Source of the DNA: Spirochaetota bacterium
Lineage (GTDB): Bacteria; Spirochaetota; Brevinematia; Brevinematales; Brevinemataceae
Direction of reading: 5' to 3'
DNA: 64,000 nucleotides
NCBI GenBank assembly: GCA_030154445.1
Contig: JAGUQW010000011.1
Location: 1-64,000 of the forward strand
This document shows, piece after piece, positions 44,654 to 54,594 of this stretch. Positions within the stretch are counted from its first letter, which is position 1; each line of letters starts with the position of its first letter. The translations under genes were made by a program, and so were the position numbers. Under the pieces are notes generated by a model, which saw only the letters and a program-made list of their open reading frames with translations, did no database searches and had not been told where the DNA came from.

Positions 44654-46456
44654 ATGTCTTACAAATCAAAAATAAGAAATTTCTGTATTATTGCACATAT
44701 TGATCATGGTAAATCAACTCTTGCTGATAGAATATTAGAATTAACGGGTTTAATGGATCCTAGTAAATCTGGATCACAAGTTTTGGACTCAATGGAAGTA
44801 GAGAAGGAACATGGAATTACTGTTAAAGCACAAACAGTATCTGCTCCCTACAAAGGTAAAGACGGGCAAGATTATTTATTAAATCTTATTGATACTCCTG
44901 GGCATGTAGATTTTTCTTATGAAGTCTCTCGTAGTTTAGTTGCTTGTGAAGGTGCTTTATTGCTTATTGATGCAACGCAAGGAATACAAGCTCAAACATT
45001 ATCTACATTTTATCAAGCGGTAGAAAATAATTTAGAAATTATTCCTGTACTTAATAAAATAGATCTTCCCAATGCTAGAGTAGATGAAATATTGGAACAA
45101 ATAGAAAACGATTTGGGATTAGATCCACTCGATGCCGTTGCTGTGTCTGCAAAGACAGGTGAAGGGGTAAAAGAGTTATTTGAAATAATTATTGAAAGAT
45201 TACACGCTCCTAAAGGAGATGCTTCTAATCAGTTAAAAGCTCTTGTTTATGATGCTTATTATGATATGTATAGAGGTGTGGTGGTCAAAGTAAGAATTGT
45301 AGAAGGCACTTTGAAAAAAGGTCAAGAAATTCTTTTTATGAATAGTAATTCTAAATATACAGCTGATGAAGTAGGATTAATGCAAATAATCTTCAATTCA
45401 AAACCTGAACTCAGAGCAGGTGATGTAGGATATATTTCTGCACAAATTAAAAGCCTTGCTGATATTAAAATCGGTGATACAATTACTTTGGCTGACAATC
45501 CTTGTGCGGTAGCATTAGATGGTTATAAAGAACCTCAGGCATTTGTGTTTGCTGGTTTATTCCCTGGTGATGGCGAAGATTTTGCTGAGTTAGATCAGGC
45601 ATTACAAAAATTAAAATTAACAGATGCTGCTCTTCGTTTTGATAAATGGAATTCTGGTGCTTTAGGAATGGGATTCAAATGTGGATTTCTAGGTCTGTTG
45701 CATTTAGAAATTATTAGAGAACGGTTAGAAAAAGAGCATGGTTTGTATATTATTTCTACAGTCCCTTCTGTGGAATACAAAGTTACATTAAATAAAGGGG
45801 AAGCTTTCTTAATAGAAAATGCTACCGAATTTCCTGATCCATCACAAATTAAAATGGTTGAAGAACCTTTTGTAAAAGCAGTTATTATTACCCCTAATGA
45901 ATATATGGGAACAATTTTGACTTTGATTCAGAATAGAAGAGGGATTCAAAAGAATCTTATTTATATTGATACAAAAAGAGTACAAATTGATTGCGAATTA
46001 CCATTAGCAGAAATTATTTATGATTTTTTTGACAAACTAAAAAGCTATTCTCGTGGTTACGCTTCTTTTGATTATGAATTTTTAGAATTTCGTCATAGTA
46101 AAGTTGTAAAAATGGATATTCTTGTTGGAGGGCAACCTGTTGATGCATTAGCTCAAATGGTGTATGCTGAAGATGTTCGTGCAAGGGGAATGGGTATTGT
46201 TAAAAAATTAAGAGAATTGATTCCTCGCCATATGTTTCAAATTGCTCTCCAAGCAGCTGTCGGTGCTAATGTGGTTGCTCGTGAAACAATATCAGCAATG
46301 CGTAAAGATGTTACAGCAAAATGTTACGGGGGAGATATTTCTCGTAAACGCAAACTATTAGATAAACAAAAAGAAGGTAAGAAAAAAATGAAAAGCATAG
46401 GTAGTATTAATATACCTCAAGAAGCTTTCATTGAGGTCTTAAAAAGAGATGAGTAG
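44654..46456 (+). CDS. lepA: Translation elongation factor 4
   Basis: 600 residues, standard length. Ribosomal GTPase that back-translocates or assists ribosome assembly. G motifs: AHIDHGKST, DTPGHVDF and NKIDLP. The LepA-specific C-terminal domain is present (VGANVVARETISAMRKDVTAKCYGGDISRKRKLL). The last bases overlap an upstream frame of the following small gene. Confidence 0.97.
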   Translation: MSYKSKIRNFCIIAHIDHGKSTLADRILELTGLMDPSKSGSQVLDSMEVEKEHGITVKAQTVSAPYKGKDGQDYLLNLIDTPGHVDFSYEVSRSLVACEGALLLIDATQGIQAQTLSTFYQAVENNLEIIPVLNKIDLPNARVDEILEQIENDLGLDPLDAVAVSAKTGEGVKELFEIIIERLHAPKGDASNQLKALVYDAYYDMYRGVVVKVRIVEGTLKKGQEILFMNSNSKYTADEVGLMQIIFNSKPELRAGDVGYISAQIKSLADIKIGDTITLADNPCAVALDGYKEPQAFVFAGLFPGDGEDFAELDQALQKLKLTDAALRFDKWNSGALGMGFKCGFLGLLHLEIIRERLEKEHGLYIISTVPSVEYKVTLNKGEAFLIENATEFPDPSQIKMVEEPFVKAVIITPNEYMGTILTLIQNRRGIQKNLIYIDTKRVQIDCELPLAEIIYDFFDKLKSYSRGYASFDYEFLEFRHSKVVKMDILVGGQPVDALAQMVYAEDVRARGMGIVKKLRELIPRHMFQIALQAAVGANVVARETISAMRKDVTAKCYGGDISRKRKLLDKQKEGKKKMKSIGSINIPQEAFIEVLKRDE

Positions 46457-46469
46457 AGTGAGGTATATT

Positions 46470-46823
46470 ATGGAATTACAGAGCGGAGTTGTTATTATTT
46501 GTATTTTTTTGGTAATATTTATTATTCTTGGTATCGGATATAAAACATTAAGTAAAACACCTCAGAATAAAAAAACAAAATCAAATTATAAAAAAATAAA
46601 TAAGAAAGTGAATGTTTCTAATAAACAATTAATAGGTTTAATAGAAAAAGCACAATCTTCACGTGAAGATTTACGATTATTATTAAAAAGTTTATTACAA
46701 ACAGAAAAAAATGAATATAAAGAATTTTATCATAAGCTAAGAGTTTTTGATAAAAAAGAATTATCAAAAATAGAATTATCTGATTTTGGTAATCTTCTAA
46801 ACGAACTTAAAAAATCCTATTAA
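46470..46823 (+). CDS. Small single-pass membrane protein
   Basis: 117 residues from the ATG at 46470, which has GTGAGG upstream; an earlier in-frame ATG at 46449 would overlap lepA and lacks a site. One N-terminal helix (about 6-27) precedes a lysine-rich cytoplasmic helix region (KKTKSNYKKINKKVN, then SREDLRLLLKSLLQTEKNEYKEF). No known family. Its place after lepA suggests co-transcription; the function is unknown. Confidence 0.65.
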   Translation: MELQSGVVIICIFLVIFIILGIGYKTLSKTPQNKKTKSNYKKINKKVNVSNKQLIGLIEKAQSSREDLRLLLKSLLQTEKNEYKEFYHKLRVFDKKELSKIELSDFGNLLNELKKSY

Positions 46824-46829
46824 AATATT

Positions 46830-46867
46830 AATCAAAAAACACCCTCTATAAAGGGTGTTTTTTGATT
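46830..46867. terminator. Bidirectional terminator after the lepA unit
   Basis: AATCAAAAAACACCC pairs with GGGTGTTTTTTGATT around an eight-base loop, between convergent genes. Confidence 0.92.
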
Positions 46868-46882
46868 AATATTTTTATTTAA

Positions 46883-47371
46883 TTATTTTAATAAGAATCC
46901 AATACCAACATTAGCGGTGACAATTAAAGATGTATCTATATATAATCCAGCTTTGAAAATAAATTGATCGATTTCTAAAATAAAATTAGGACTAAAACCT
47001 ATATATGTATAAGGAATTAATAAAGATTCTGTTGAATATCCAGCACTAAATTCTATTAAATAACCTAAATTTAATCGAGGATTGTAGGAAGTTGCTTTCA
47101 TTTTCCCAAAACCTACATGCATTCCTAGTTGTATTCCAAAATCAAAAGGAGTTATTCCCCAATCTAGTCCAAAACTAATAATTTGTTGAAGATCATTTGC
47201 CAAATAAAAGGAAAGAGGAAAACCACTACCATTAACCCCAAATCCTCCACCTAATGAAAGGATATTCATTCCAAAACGGTGATAACTAGTATCAATTTGC
47301 TTATTTTCCTCTTGTGAGAAAACTGTATTGTGTGTTGCTATCAGTAAAAATAATAATAATATTTTTTTCAT
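46883..47371 (-). CDS. Small outer-membrane beta-barrel-like protein
   Basis: 162 residues. A signal peptide ends VFSQ. Glycine-rich amphipathic strands follow (GFGVNGSGFPLSFYL, FDFGIQLGMHVGFGKM, GYLIEFSAGYSTE, TANVGIGFLLK), and the chain ends in an aromatic/hydrophobic strand, typical of a small outer-membrane barrel. GGGAG precedes the ATG. It stands alone between two terminators. Confidence 0.65.
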   Translation of the reverse strand: MKKILLLFLLIATHNTVFSQEENKQIDTSYHRFGMNILSLGGGFGVNGSGFPLSFYLANDLQQIISFGLDWGITPFDFGIQLGMHVGFGKMKATSYNPRLNLGYLIEFSAGYSTESLLIPYTYIGFSPNFILEIDQFIFKAGLYIDTSLIVTANVGIGFLLK

Positions 47372-47401
47372 TTTTATTCTCCCTTTATGAATTATAACAT
47401 C

Positions 47402-47430
47402 AGTATAATATATTTTAAATGTTTACGCAA
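47402..47430 (-). promoter_or_regulatory. Promoter of the barrel-like protein gene
   Basis: On the minus strand TTGCGT (47425-47430), a 17-base spacer and TATACT (47402-47407). Confidence 0.5.
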
Positions 47431-47452
47431 TAAAAATAGATAGAATTAGTTA

Positions 47453-47493
47453 TACATAAAAAAGACCCTTTTATAAAGGGTCTTTTTTATGTA
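47453..47493. terminator. rpoD terminator
   Basis: TACATAAAAAAGACCCTT pairs with AAGGGTCTTTTTTATGTA, an 18-base-pair stem with a five-base loop, just beyond the rpoD stop codon. Confidence 0.93.
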
Positions 47494-47497
47494 TATT

Positions 47498-49186
47498 TTA
47501 GTCAATAAAATCTAAAAATTCTTTAATACGATTAGGATTTTTTAATTTTCTAAGAGCTTTACTTTCTATTTGCCTGATTCTCTCTCTTGTTACTTGAAAT
47601 AAATATCCAACTTCTTCTAAAGTATGAATATATCCATCTTCAAGACCAAATCTCATTTTAAGAACACGCTGCTCTCTTAGTGGTAAACAATCAATAATTT
47701 CTTTAAGTTTTTCTCTTAATAAATTAGACATGGTAGCATTTACAGGAGATATAATTTTGGTATCTTCAATGAAATCTCCTAAAGAAGAATCTTCATCGCG
47801 TCCAATAGGTGTTTCTAAAGAAACAGGATCATTTGAAACACTTTTTATTTGTCTTACACGACTGGCTGTCCAACCTAATTCTGTCCCAATTTCTTCCGCA
47901 GAAGGTGTTCTTCCTAATTCTTGAGTCATGACGCTTTCAAGTTTTTTTACTTTATTAATTTGTTCAATCATATGTATAGGAATACGAATGGTACGAGATT
48001 GTTCAGAAATAGCTCTAGTGATTGATTGACGAATCCACCAAGTTGCGTAAGTAGAAAATTTGTAACCTTTTTTATATTCAAATTTGTCTACAGCACGAAT
48101 CAATCCCATATTTCCTTCTTGAATAAGATCAAATAAATGGACACCACGATTCATATATCTTTTTCCAATACTTACTACCAGCCTTAAATTTGCTTGAACA
48201 AGATCTTTCTTTTGTTTGTCTACAACATAACGAGTTCGTTTGATCTCATCAGACCATTCTAATATCTCTTCTGTACTAGCTTTAAAAATATTTTCAATAT
48301 GGGTCAGTTTTTCTAATTTTTTCTTAATAATATCTACAATAGTTGATAATTGCTCATCATCAGGATTTTTTTCACCTGCAACTAAAATATCTTCAATGGA
48401 ACAAGAGTTGACATCAGAAGCTTTTTTGAGATATGTTTGAATATTTTTAATATCATTTGCAAGATATAATAAATTTTCAGCAGCATTATCTTTTAATTTG
48501 TTATTGAGATCTATATCTGCAATATGTTCTATAAATTTTTGTCTTTTTGCTCGTACTACTTTTCTTAATTCTATAATATTTGCAGGGGTAAAATCATTTC
48601 CAAGTTTTTCTTCAAGAATTTCACACGATTCAAAAAAATCATTAAGATAATCACTAATTTTTTGAATTAATTTAGTTCTTTCTTTTCTTTCTTTAGGGTT
48701 AATGTTATAAATCTTTGGTAAATTAAAGAAATGATACAATTTGCCTTCTTCTTTGAGAACATCTTGAATAACATGATGTATTTCGGATATTAAAAAACCA
48801 CTTTGAAACACAATTTCATCAATAGCTTCTTGACCTTCTTCAATTCTTGCTGCAATTTGAACTTCTTCGGCATAAGAAAGTAATTTTACACGACCAATTT
48901 TTTTAAGATAAATTCGAAGAGGATTGTCATTTTGTTCATCATCACTTTCAATTAAAATATGTTCTGTTGGTACTTCTTCAATTTCTTTTTCCATAGTGTC
49001 TGAAATTTCTGTAATATTGATATTATTATCTTCTAATATTTTAATAATATAATCAATACGATCAGGGTGTGTAATAATATATTCAGGAACTTTTTCTAAA
49101 ATTTCTTCATAAGAAATAATTCCTTTAATTTTTGCTTGTTTAATGAGATTGTTAATCTCAGGAAGTTCCAATAATTCTTCTAGCAT
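47498..49186 (-). CDS. rpoD: Primary sigma factor RpoD (sigma-70)
   Basis: 562 residues. Region 1.1 (about 1-80), region 1.2 ([21 protein letters not shown]), a moderate non-conserved region, regions 2.1-2.4 ([35 protein letters not shown] start and end visible), region 3 and region 4.2 ([20 protein letters not shown]). Its promoter specificity agrees with the TTGACA/TATAAT promoters seen through the window. It follows dnaG by 66 bases. Confidence 0.97.
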   Translation of the reverse strand: MLEELLELPEINNLIKQAKIKGIISYEEILEKVPEYIITHPDRIDYIIKILEDNNINITEISDTMEKEIEEVPTEHILIESDDEQNDNPLRIYLKKIGRVKLLSYAEEVQIAARIEEGQEAIDEIVFQSGFLISEIHHVIQDVLKEEGKLYHFFNLPKIYNINPKERKERTKLIQKISDYLNDFFESCEILEEKLGNDFTPANIIELRKVVRAKRQKFIEHIADIDLNNKLKDNAAENLLYLANDIKNIQTYLKKASDVNSCSIEDILVAGEKNPDDEQLSTIVDIIKKKLEKLTHIENIFKASTEEILEWSDEIKRTRYVVDKQKKDLVQANLRLVVSIGKRYMNRGVHLFDLIQEGNMGLIRAVDKFEYKKGYKFSTYATWWIRQSITRAISEQSRTIRIPIHMIEQINKVKKLESVMTQELGRTPSAEEIGTELGWTASRVRQIKSVSNDPVSLETPIGRDEDSSLGDFIEDTKIISPVNATMSNLLREKLKEIIDCLPLREQRVLKMRFGLEDGYIHTLEEVGYLFQVTRERIRQIESKALRKLKNPNRIKEFLDFID

Positions 49187-49252
49187 ACAAGCTCCTTTAT
49201 GATACTTTACTATATTTCGGATATATAGTATAGATATCTTGAATTTTTTATA

Positions 49253-51016
49253 TTATAAATGATAAAATTCTCTTTTTAGTGCAAATATTTTAGATTGTAT
49301 TTCTAAAATCTGAATACTCAATTGAGGGTCTGAGTTTATTAATTTTTTACTTATTAGATCTCTTTTTTTCTTTAAAGATTTAATTTTTATAGAAACAGCA
49401 TAGTTTTTTATAATTCTAATATCAGGAGCATCTAGCCATTTACTTGTAAGAGAAATTAAAGAAGTATTTCCAGCTGTTACAATCCAATCTTGAGCAGTAA
49501 ATTCGGGGTGAAGGAGCATTTTTTTAAAAAGTTCTTGAGATTCTTCGTTGTAAAAATCAGTTGGTTCTAGAATAGACGCGACATGATCTGTAAATTCAGG
49601 AAACATAATCAAAATAGAAAGTAACTCAAACTCTTCGTGAAATTCTTTGTCAGCTTTAGATTCTGACTTTGAATATGAATTTTCCCAACTATTATTATTA
49701 AATTTTAAAAATTGTTCTTTGAATCTAGAGAAATCAAGTTCTATAGATCCATAAGATACCATTAATATTTCAGAAACTTTTTTTAAAAATTGTTCGGTTT
49801 TTATATGTAATGAAGGAGAATTACTATCTCCTTCCAAATAAATAGCATATTCAAAAACATCTTGTAAAAATTTATTAGAGTCAGGAAGTTTTGTTTTAGC
49901 TGATTCTAAAATAAAATTTTCTGCATCTATACTATTATTAAGAATTTTTGCCATAGCATTAGGACCTTGATATAGGAGAAAAGTATCAGGATCTTCATTT
50001 TCAGGAAGCACAGCAACTTTTGTTGGTACTCCTAATTTTGCAGCAATTCCAGCAGATCTATAAGTAGATTTCTGACCAGCATTATCCCCATCAAAACATA
50101 AAATTATTGTATCAACTTTATGTTTGAGAAAACTTATTCTATCTTCGGATAATCCTGTGCCTAGAGGTGCTACAGCAGTGGAAAATCCTGCTTGAAACAT
50201 ACGAATGACATCCATATATCCTTCAACAATGATTACATTACCTATTTCGAGAGCGGTATCTTTGGAGAAATTCCAACCGTATAATAAAGAACCTTTTTTG
50301 AATAAAGGCGTTTCAGGGCTGTTAATATATTTTGCATTAGAAGAATTGTCAATAATTCTCCCTCCGAAAGCAACGATCACTCCTTCACTATCAAAAATAG
50401 GAAAAGTAATTCTATTTCTAAATCTATCATAGAATTTATTATTTTCACTTTTTCCACATAATCCAGAAATAATAATTTCATCAGTTTTGAAACCAGAACT
50501 TTGTAGTTTTTTAAATAATTCATCCCATCCTATACCACCAAAACCAAGTCCAAAGAGCTCTATAGTTTTTTTATCTAGTTTACGCTTTTTAATAGTTCTT
50601 ACAGCTAGTTCTGTTTGAGGATTATCAATCTTGAATAGTTGTTCTACATAAAATTCTTGAGCAATTTGATGCATGGTTTTTAATTTATTGCGTAAAGGTA
50701 AAATATCTTGTTGATTCTGTAAATAATATTCTATATCAATACCAGCTAGTTCTCCTAATATTTTCATAGAATCTACAAAATCTAATTTATTATATTCTTT
50801 TAAAAAAGTTAAAGCATTACCACCAGCTCCACAAGAAAAACAATGATACAAGCCTTTTTGATCACTGACAGAAAAGGATGGATTATTCCTATCATTATGA
50901 AATGGGCAAAGTCCTTTATAATTATGACCTGCTTTTTTTAAAGTAACATGTTGAGAAATTAATTCAACTATAGAGATTCTACGAAGAATATCTTCTATCA
51001 CATCTTGTGGGATCAT
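49253..51016 (-). CDS. dnaG: DNA primase
   Basis: 587 residues. Makes RNA primers for replication. The zinc-binding domain has CPFH and CFSC ligands. The TOPRIM domain shows IIVEGYMDVIRM and CFDGDNAG, and a C-terminal helicase-binding region is present. AAGGA precedes the ATG. The dnaG-rpoD order is the conserved macromolecular synthesis operon; rpsU, its usual first gene, is absent. Confidence 0.96.
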   Translation of the reverse strand: MIPQDVIEDILRRISIVELISQHVTLKKAGHNYKGLCPFHNDRNNPSFSVSDQKGLYHCFSCGAGGNALTFLKEYNKLDFVDSMKILGELAGIDIEYYLQNQQDILPLRNKLKTMHQIAQEFYVEQLFKIDNPQTELAVRTIKKRKLDKKTIELFGLGFGGIGWDELFKKLQSSGFKTDEIIISGLCGKSENNKFYDRFRNRITFPIFDSEGVIVAFGGRIIDNSSNAKYINSPETPLFKKGSLLYGWNFSKDTALEIGNVIIVEGYMDVIRMFQAGFSTAVAPLGTGLSEDRISFLKHKVDTIILCFDGDNAGQKSTYRSAGIAAKLGVPTKVAVLPENEDPDTFLLYQGPNAMAKILNNSIDAENFILESAKTKLPDSNKFLQDVFEYAIYLEGDSNSPSLHIKTEQFLKKVSEILMVSYGSIELDFSRFKEQFLKFNNNSWENSYSKSESKADKEFHEEFELLSILIMFPEFTDHVASILEPTDFYNEESQELFKKMLLHPEFTAQDWIVTAGNTSLISLTSKWLDAPDIRIIKNYAVSIKIKSLKKKRDLISKKLINSDPQLSIQILEIQSKIFALKREFYHL

Positions 51017-51052
51017 GTACTATTCCTTATTTTAAAAATCATAGAATATAAA

Positions 51053-51081
51053 ATTTTACTATAAAAAAAGTAAAAAATCAA
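51053..51081 (-). promoter_or_regulatory. dnaG-rpoD promoter
   Basis: On the minus strand TTGATT (51076-51081), a 17-base spacer and TAAAAT (51053-51058). Confidence 0.55.
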
Positions 51082-51104
51082 GATAATATACCGAAATCTC
51101 AATA

Positions 51105-51150
51105 AATACAAAGAAGCCTCTTAAATTGAATAAGAGGCTTCTTTGTATTT
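51105..51150. terminator. Terminator after the LamG/FN3 gene
   Basis: AATACAAAGAAGCCTCTTA pairs with TAAGAGGCTTCTTTGTATT, a 19-base-pair perfect stem with a short loop. Confidence 0.93.
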
Positions 51151-51167
51151 TAAGATTTAAATATAAA

Positions 51168-52763
51168 TTATCTACCTATACTATATCCAAAATCTACATT
51201 AATAGAAGATGGTCGAGATATGATCTCAGGAGAAAATGGTCCATATTGTCCATAAATATCTTTTGCTCTAATAGAAATAAAATAAGGTTTTTCATTATCT
51301 AATCCTTCTAAAAGGTAACTAACACTTTGAGATATGGAAGTTTTATTGATATTAATAGCAATAGGTGAGTTAGGAGATACAGTAGCTGTTCCAAAATAGG
51401 TTTTAGGTTGATTTCCGTAATATATTTCATAAGAAGAAATCATACTATTAGGTAATGTTTGCCAAGAAATTTCTATAGCTGTATCTTTGGGTAGAATATG
51501 ATTTATTAGTATAATTCCTGGATTAGAAGTCTCTTTAAATTTGGCAAAAATATTTTGAATATAAAATTTTTCTTCTGTGACTATTGGTGCTGTATAATAT
51601 TCAACACGCCATTGCAGGTATTTTCCCATTGATTGAGAGGGCGGAAATATTTTTTTATTAGGATTGATATAAACCCAAGGTAAATTAGTAGAACTAGTAT
51701 TAGGTAGAAAATATTTGTTGTTGATACGATAAGCTAGTTTATAATGAAAATTTGTACTAGATGCTTCAATATTCATTTCATGTAATGCTGATATATTTTT
51801 TGAAATATTGAATACATCTGTTTCAAAAAAATTCATTTTATTAGGTGTATAATTCATAAAATTAGTAATAGCATCTTTGTAAATAATAAATTCATCAAGA
51901 GAAAAAACACCATTTTTTCCTATCGTTAGAGGGACATGTTCTGAACTAGAAAGTATAGGAGCTGGAGTCAATCGTTGGCTAGTCTCAGATTGAGATTGTC
52001 TAACAAGAATCACATCTTGTTCAATATTATTTCTATAGATTTTTATAGTGTTCATTGCTGAATCAACAATAATAGCATGTTGTTCCCATTTAGAATTAAT
52101 TAAAGGTTTCTTTTCTTTGAGAGTGAAGCTATAGTATTTACCATTAGTATCAATAAAAAAATTATTAAAATGATAATTAATAATTCCTCCCTCTATGGTG
52201 ATGTTAAAGCCATATTCTTGTGATCCTATGAAAGGATCATTATAAAAACCTTTATATTCTACGATATTTTGATTTTCTTCTCCTATACGATAAGGATACA
52301 AAGAAAAAGTAATAGTAAAATTATGAAAACTAGAAACATTATTTTTTAATACGGAATTTTTGGTGGGAAATAAAATAATTGAATTGTTATCAGATATAAA
52401 TTTTGCCGAACCTATACCTTGTTTTTTTTGTAAAGTATTTGTTTCATAATTTCTTTTAATAGTAATATAATTATTAGTAAAATCATTGCCATCAAAACCT
52501 AAATATAGATCATATAAAGAAGAAAGTTGTGATTCTGTTTGAGCAGTAATAATAGGAATATTCATAATATTAGTAATTATAAAGCCTTCATTATGGTATA
52601 AAGTCATATTAGTTTCGTTTAGATTGAATAATTTTGTTTCGTCATTATAAAAAATTGGATTATTAAGTAAAGCAGATGTTGGGATTTGAATAGCAACAAT
52701 CATTAAAAAAATGAGAAATAAAAACATTGAGATATGTTTAATAAAATCATGTGATGAAATCAT
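51168..52763 (-). CDS. Exported LamG-like and FN3 domain protein
   Basis: 531 residues. A signal or anchor helix (about 12-32) is followed by a concanavalin/LamG-like domain (about 110-320; FHNFTITFSLYPYRIGEENQ, then LINSKWEQHAIIVDSAMNTIKIYRN and LTIGKNGVFSLDEFIIY). A linker follows, then an FN3 domain (about 430-520; TAIEISWQTLPNSMISSYEIYYG, then PYFISIRAKDIYGQYGPFSPE). LamG domains bind glycans or matrix proteins, so a surface adhesive role is possible but unproven. GGGGG precedes the start. Single-gene unit. Confidence 0.75.
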   Translation of the reverse strand: MISSHDFIKHISMFLFLIFLMIVAIQIPTSALLNNPIFYNDETKLFNLNETNMTLYHNEGFIITNIMNIPIITAQTESQLSSLYDLYLGFDGNDFTNNYITIKRNYETNTLQKKQGIGSAKFISDNNSIILFPTKNSVLKNNVSSFHNFTITFSLYPYRIGEENQNIVEYKGFYNDPFIGSQEYGFNITIEGGIINYHFNNFFIDTNGKYYSFTLKEKKPLINSKWEQHAIIVDSAMNTIKIYRNNIEQDVILVRQSQSETSQRLTPAPILSSSEHVPLTIGKNGVFSLDEFIIYKDAITNFMNYTPNKMNFFETDVFNISKNISALHEMNIEASSTNFHYKLAYRINNKYFLPNTSSTNLPWVYINPNKKIFPPSQSMGKYLQWRVEYYTAPIVTEEKFYIQNIFAKFKETSNPGIILINHILPKDTAIEISWQTLPNSMISSYEIYYGNQPKTYFGTATVSPNSPIAININKTSISQSVSYLLEGLDNEKPYFISIRAKDIYGQYGPFSPEIISRPSSINVDFGYSIGR

Positions 52764-52838
52764 TTTAGAAATCCCCCTAAAATGATTATCGGAATTATTT
52801 AAAAAATAGTTATAAGAATTTATGTAATAGTGTTTAAA

Positions 52839-52872
52839 AATAAAAAAACCTCATTAATGAGGTTTTTTTATT
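52839..52872. terminator. Terminator after the SPFH gene
   Basis: AAAAAAACCTCAT and ATGAGGTTTTTTT pair around TA, with T-rich flanks on both strands. Confidence 0.9.
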
Positions 52873-52879
52873 TTTATTT

Positions 52880-53854
52880 TTATTTTTTCATTTCTTTGTC
52901 AAATAGCACTTCTTTGATAGAAGCTAAAGATCCCATCATTGCAGATGCTTCGTAAGGCATCATGATAGTTTTGTTTCCAGCAGAGCCAAGTTCTTTTAAT
53001 GTTTCTACATATTTCAATGCAATTAGATAACTAGATGAATTCATCTGAGATCCAAGATTTTCTGAAAGAAGACGCAAACTTTCAGATTCAGCTTTAGCAA
53101 TTCTTTCTCTTGCTTCAGCAAATCCTTGAGCCCTAAGAATTTCAGATTCTCTAAAACCTTCCGCATCACGAATACGAGCTTGTTTTTCGCCTTCAGCATA
53201 TAAAATAGCAGCTTGTTTGTCACCTTCAGCTCTGAGAATAGTTTCTCTTTTTTCTCTTTCAGCACGCATTTGTTTTTCCATGGCTGCTTGTATATCTACA
53301 GGAGGTGAAATATCTTGTAATTCTACTCTGTTAATTTTAACACCCCATTTGTCTGTTGCTTCATCTAAAATTACTTGAAGTTTGCTATTGATAAGATCCC
53401 TTGAAGAAAGAGTTTGATCTAATTCTAGCTCTCCAATAAGGTTTCTTAATGTTGTTTGAGTAATTTTTTCTATAGCTTGAGAAAGATCAACAATTTCATA
53501 AACAGCTTTCGTAACATCTAAAATTTGGTAATAAAGTACAGCGTTAATTTTAATACCGACATTATCCTTGGTGATTACTGATTGTTCTGGAAAATCAAAT
53601 ACTGTTTCACGAAGATCGATAAAAGGAGTATTTTGTTCTACATACATGTATTTGTTATTACGACGAATAGGTATTCGCCAACGAATCATTCTAGGTGCAT
53701 CTAAAAAAGGTATAATAAAATTCAGACCAGCGTCTAATTGAACATGGAATTTTCCCAAGCGTTCGATAAGAACGGTTTGCCCTTGTTGAACAATTTTGAT
53801 AGATAAACTGAGCATTACTACTAATAAAATAAGCAGTATCAAAATAGAAATCAT
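52880..53854 (-). CDS. SPFH/Band 7 membrane protein (QmcA/stomatin-like)
   Basis: 324 residues. An N-terminal helix (1-22) anchors an SPFH domain (VQQGQTVLIERLGKFHVQLDAGLNFIIPF, then TKDNVGIKINAVLYYQI). A long Ala/Glu/Arg coiled coil follows (RAEREKRETILRAEGDKQAA onward). The family forms large membrane rings linked to proteases and lipid microdomains. An NfeD partner is not adjacent. AAAGGATGTG precedes the ATG. Transcribed alone from a consensus promoter. Confidence 0.92.
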   Translation of the reverse strand: MISILILLILLVVMLSLSIKIVQQGQTVLIERLGKFHVQLDAGLNFIIPFLDAPRMIRWRIPIRRNNKYMYVEQNTPFIDLRETVFDFPEQSVITKDNVGIKINAVLYYQILDVTKAVYEIVDLSQAIEKITQTTLRNLIGELELDQTLSSRDLINSKLQVILDEATDKWGVKINRVELQDISPPVDIQAAMEKQMRAEREKRETILRAEGDKQAAILYAEGEKQARIRDAEGFRESEILRAQGFAEARERIAKAESESLRLLSENLGSQMNSSSYLIALKYVETLKELGSAGNKTIMMPYEASAMMGSLASIKEVLFDKEMKK

Positions 53855-53893
53855 TTTTCACATCCTTTAATGTTGAAATTTTATATATAATAT

Positions 53894-53922
53894 ATTATAA
53901 TAGAATTACGATATAATGTCAA
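53894..53922 (-). promoter_or_regulatory. Consensus promoter of the SPFH gene
   Basis: On the minus strand TTGACA (53917-53922), 17-base spacer, TATAAT (53894-53899): a full match to the sigma-70 consensus. Confidence 0.85.
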
Positions 53923-53961
53923 TTATATATATTTATCTTATTACATTTGGGAGAATAAAGG

Positions 53962-54267
53962 ATGAATCCACATCTATATACAGAAAAAAGTTTTAGTATT
54001 TCTGTAAAAATTATACCAAAAAATTTAGAAGAGTTTATTATTTTGATGGAATATTTTATTATTAAAGTTAGAGAAGAGAAAGGAAATATTTTTTATTATG
54101 TCATGAAAGATTGTAATGAAGAGAATAGATTTATTTTTTGGGGTTTATGGCAAGATGATTTGTCTGTTCAAGCTCATATGAATTCTGAATATTTCATCAA
54201 ATATGTTCCGCAATTAGGACGATTGTATGAAGATTTTAAGGTAACAGAATTAGAAAAGTTCTTATAA
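53962..54267 (+). CDS. ABM-domain (YgiN-like) small monooxygenase-family protein
   Basis: 101 residues. Fits the dimeric ferredoxin-like antibiotic biosynthesis monooxygenase fold: SISVKIIPKNLEEFIILME, EEKGNIFYYVMKD, RFIFWGLWQDDLSVQAHMNSEYF, the last being the family motif around the bound ligand. Members include quinol monooxygenase YgiN and heme-degrading proteins. The substrate is unknown here. AAAGG just precedes the ATG. tRNA genes follow behind their own promoter. Confidence 0.8.
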   Translation: MNPHLYTEKSFSISVKIIPKNLEEFIILMEYFIIKVREEKGNIFYYVMKDCNEENRFIFWGLWQDDLSVQAHMNSEYFIKYVPQLGRLYEDFKVTELEKFL

Positions 54268-54291
54268 GAAACAATATTTTTCTAAAGATAC

Positions 54292-54320
54292 TTGACTATG
54301 ATAAAGAAATGTGCTATTAT
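54292..54320 (+). promoter_or_regulatory. tRNA operon promoter
   Basis: TTGACT (54292-54297), 17-base spacer, TATTAT (54315-54320), 14 bases before the first tRNA. Confidence 0.75.
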
Positions 54321-54334
54321 ATTTAATCCTTACT

Positions 54335-54405
54335 GGGGATATAGCCAAGTGGTAAGGCCGGGGACTGCAAATCCTCTACCGTCAGTTCGATTCTGACTAT
54401 CCCCT
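54335..54405 (+). tRNA. tRNA-Cys (GCA)
   Basis: A 71-base cloverleaf. Acceptor stem GGGGATA / TATCCCC, anticodon loop ACTGCAAAT with anticodon GCA, T-loop GTTCGATTC and discriminator T, the cysteine identity base. No CCA is encoded. Confidence 0.97.
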
Positions 54406-54440
54406 AGTTATACAAATATAAGAATAAAAATCAGCTTATC

Positions 54441-54524
54441 GCTCGGGTGGTGAAACTGGTAGACACAAGGGACTTAAAATCCCTCGCTCTTTCGAGTGTG
54501 CGGGTTCAAGTCCCGCCCCGAGCA
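54441..54524 (+). tRNA. tRNA-Leu (TAA)
   Basis: An 84-base class II tRNA with a long variable arm (CGCTCTTTCGAGTGTG region). Acceptor stem GCTCGGG / CCCGAGC, anticodon loop CTTAAAA with anticodon TAA, T-loop GTTCAAGTC, discriminator A. No encoded CCA. Confidence 0.97.
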
Positions 54525-54527
54525 AAA

Positions 54528-54560
54528 AAAAACTTCTGTAATTTTACAGGAGTTTTTTTT
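54528..54560 (+). terminator. Terminator of the tRNA operon
   Basis: AACTTCTGTA and TACAGGAGTT pair (with a G-T pair) around ATTT, followed by a T run, right after tRNA-Leu. Confidence 0.85.
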
Positions 54561-54594
54561 ATGTTAAATAAATAGTAAATAGTAAATAAATATA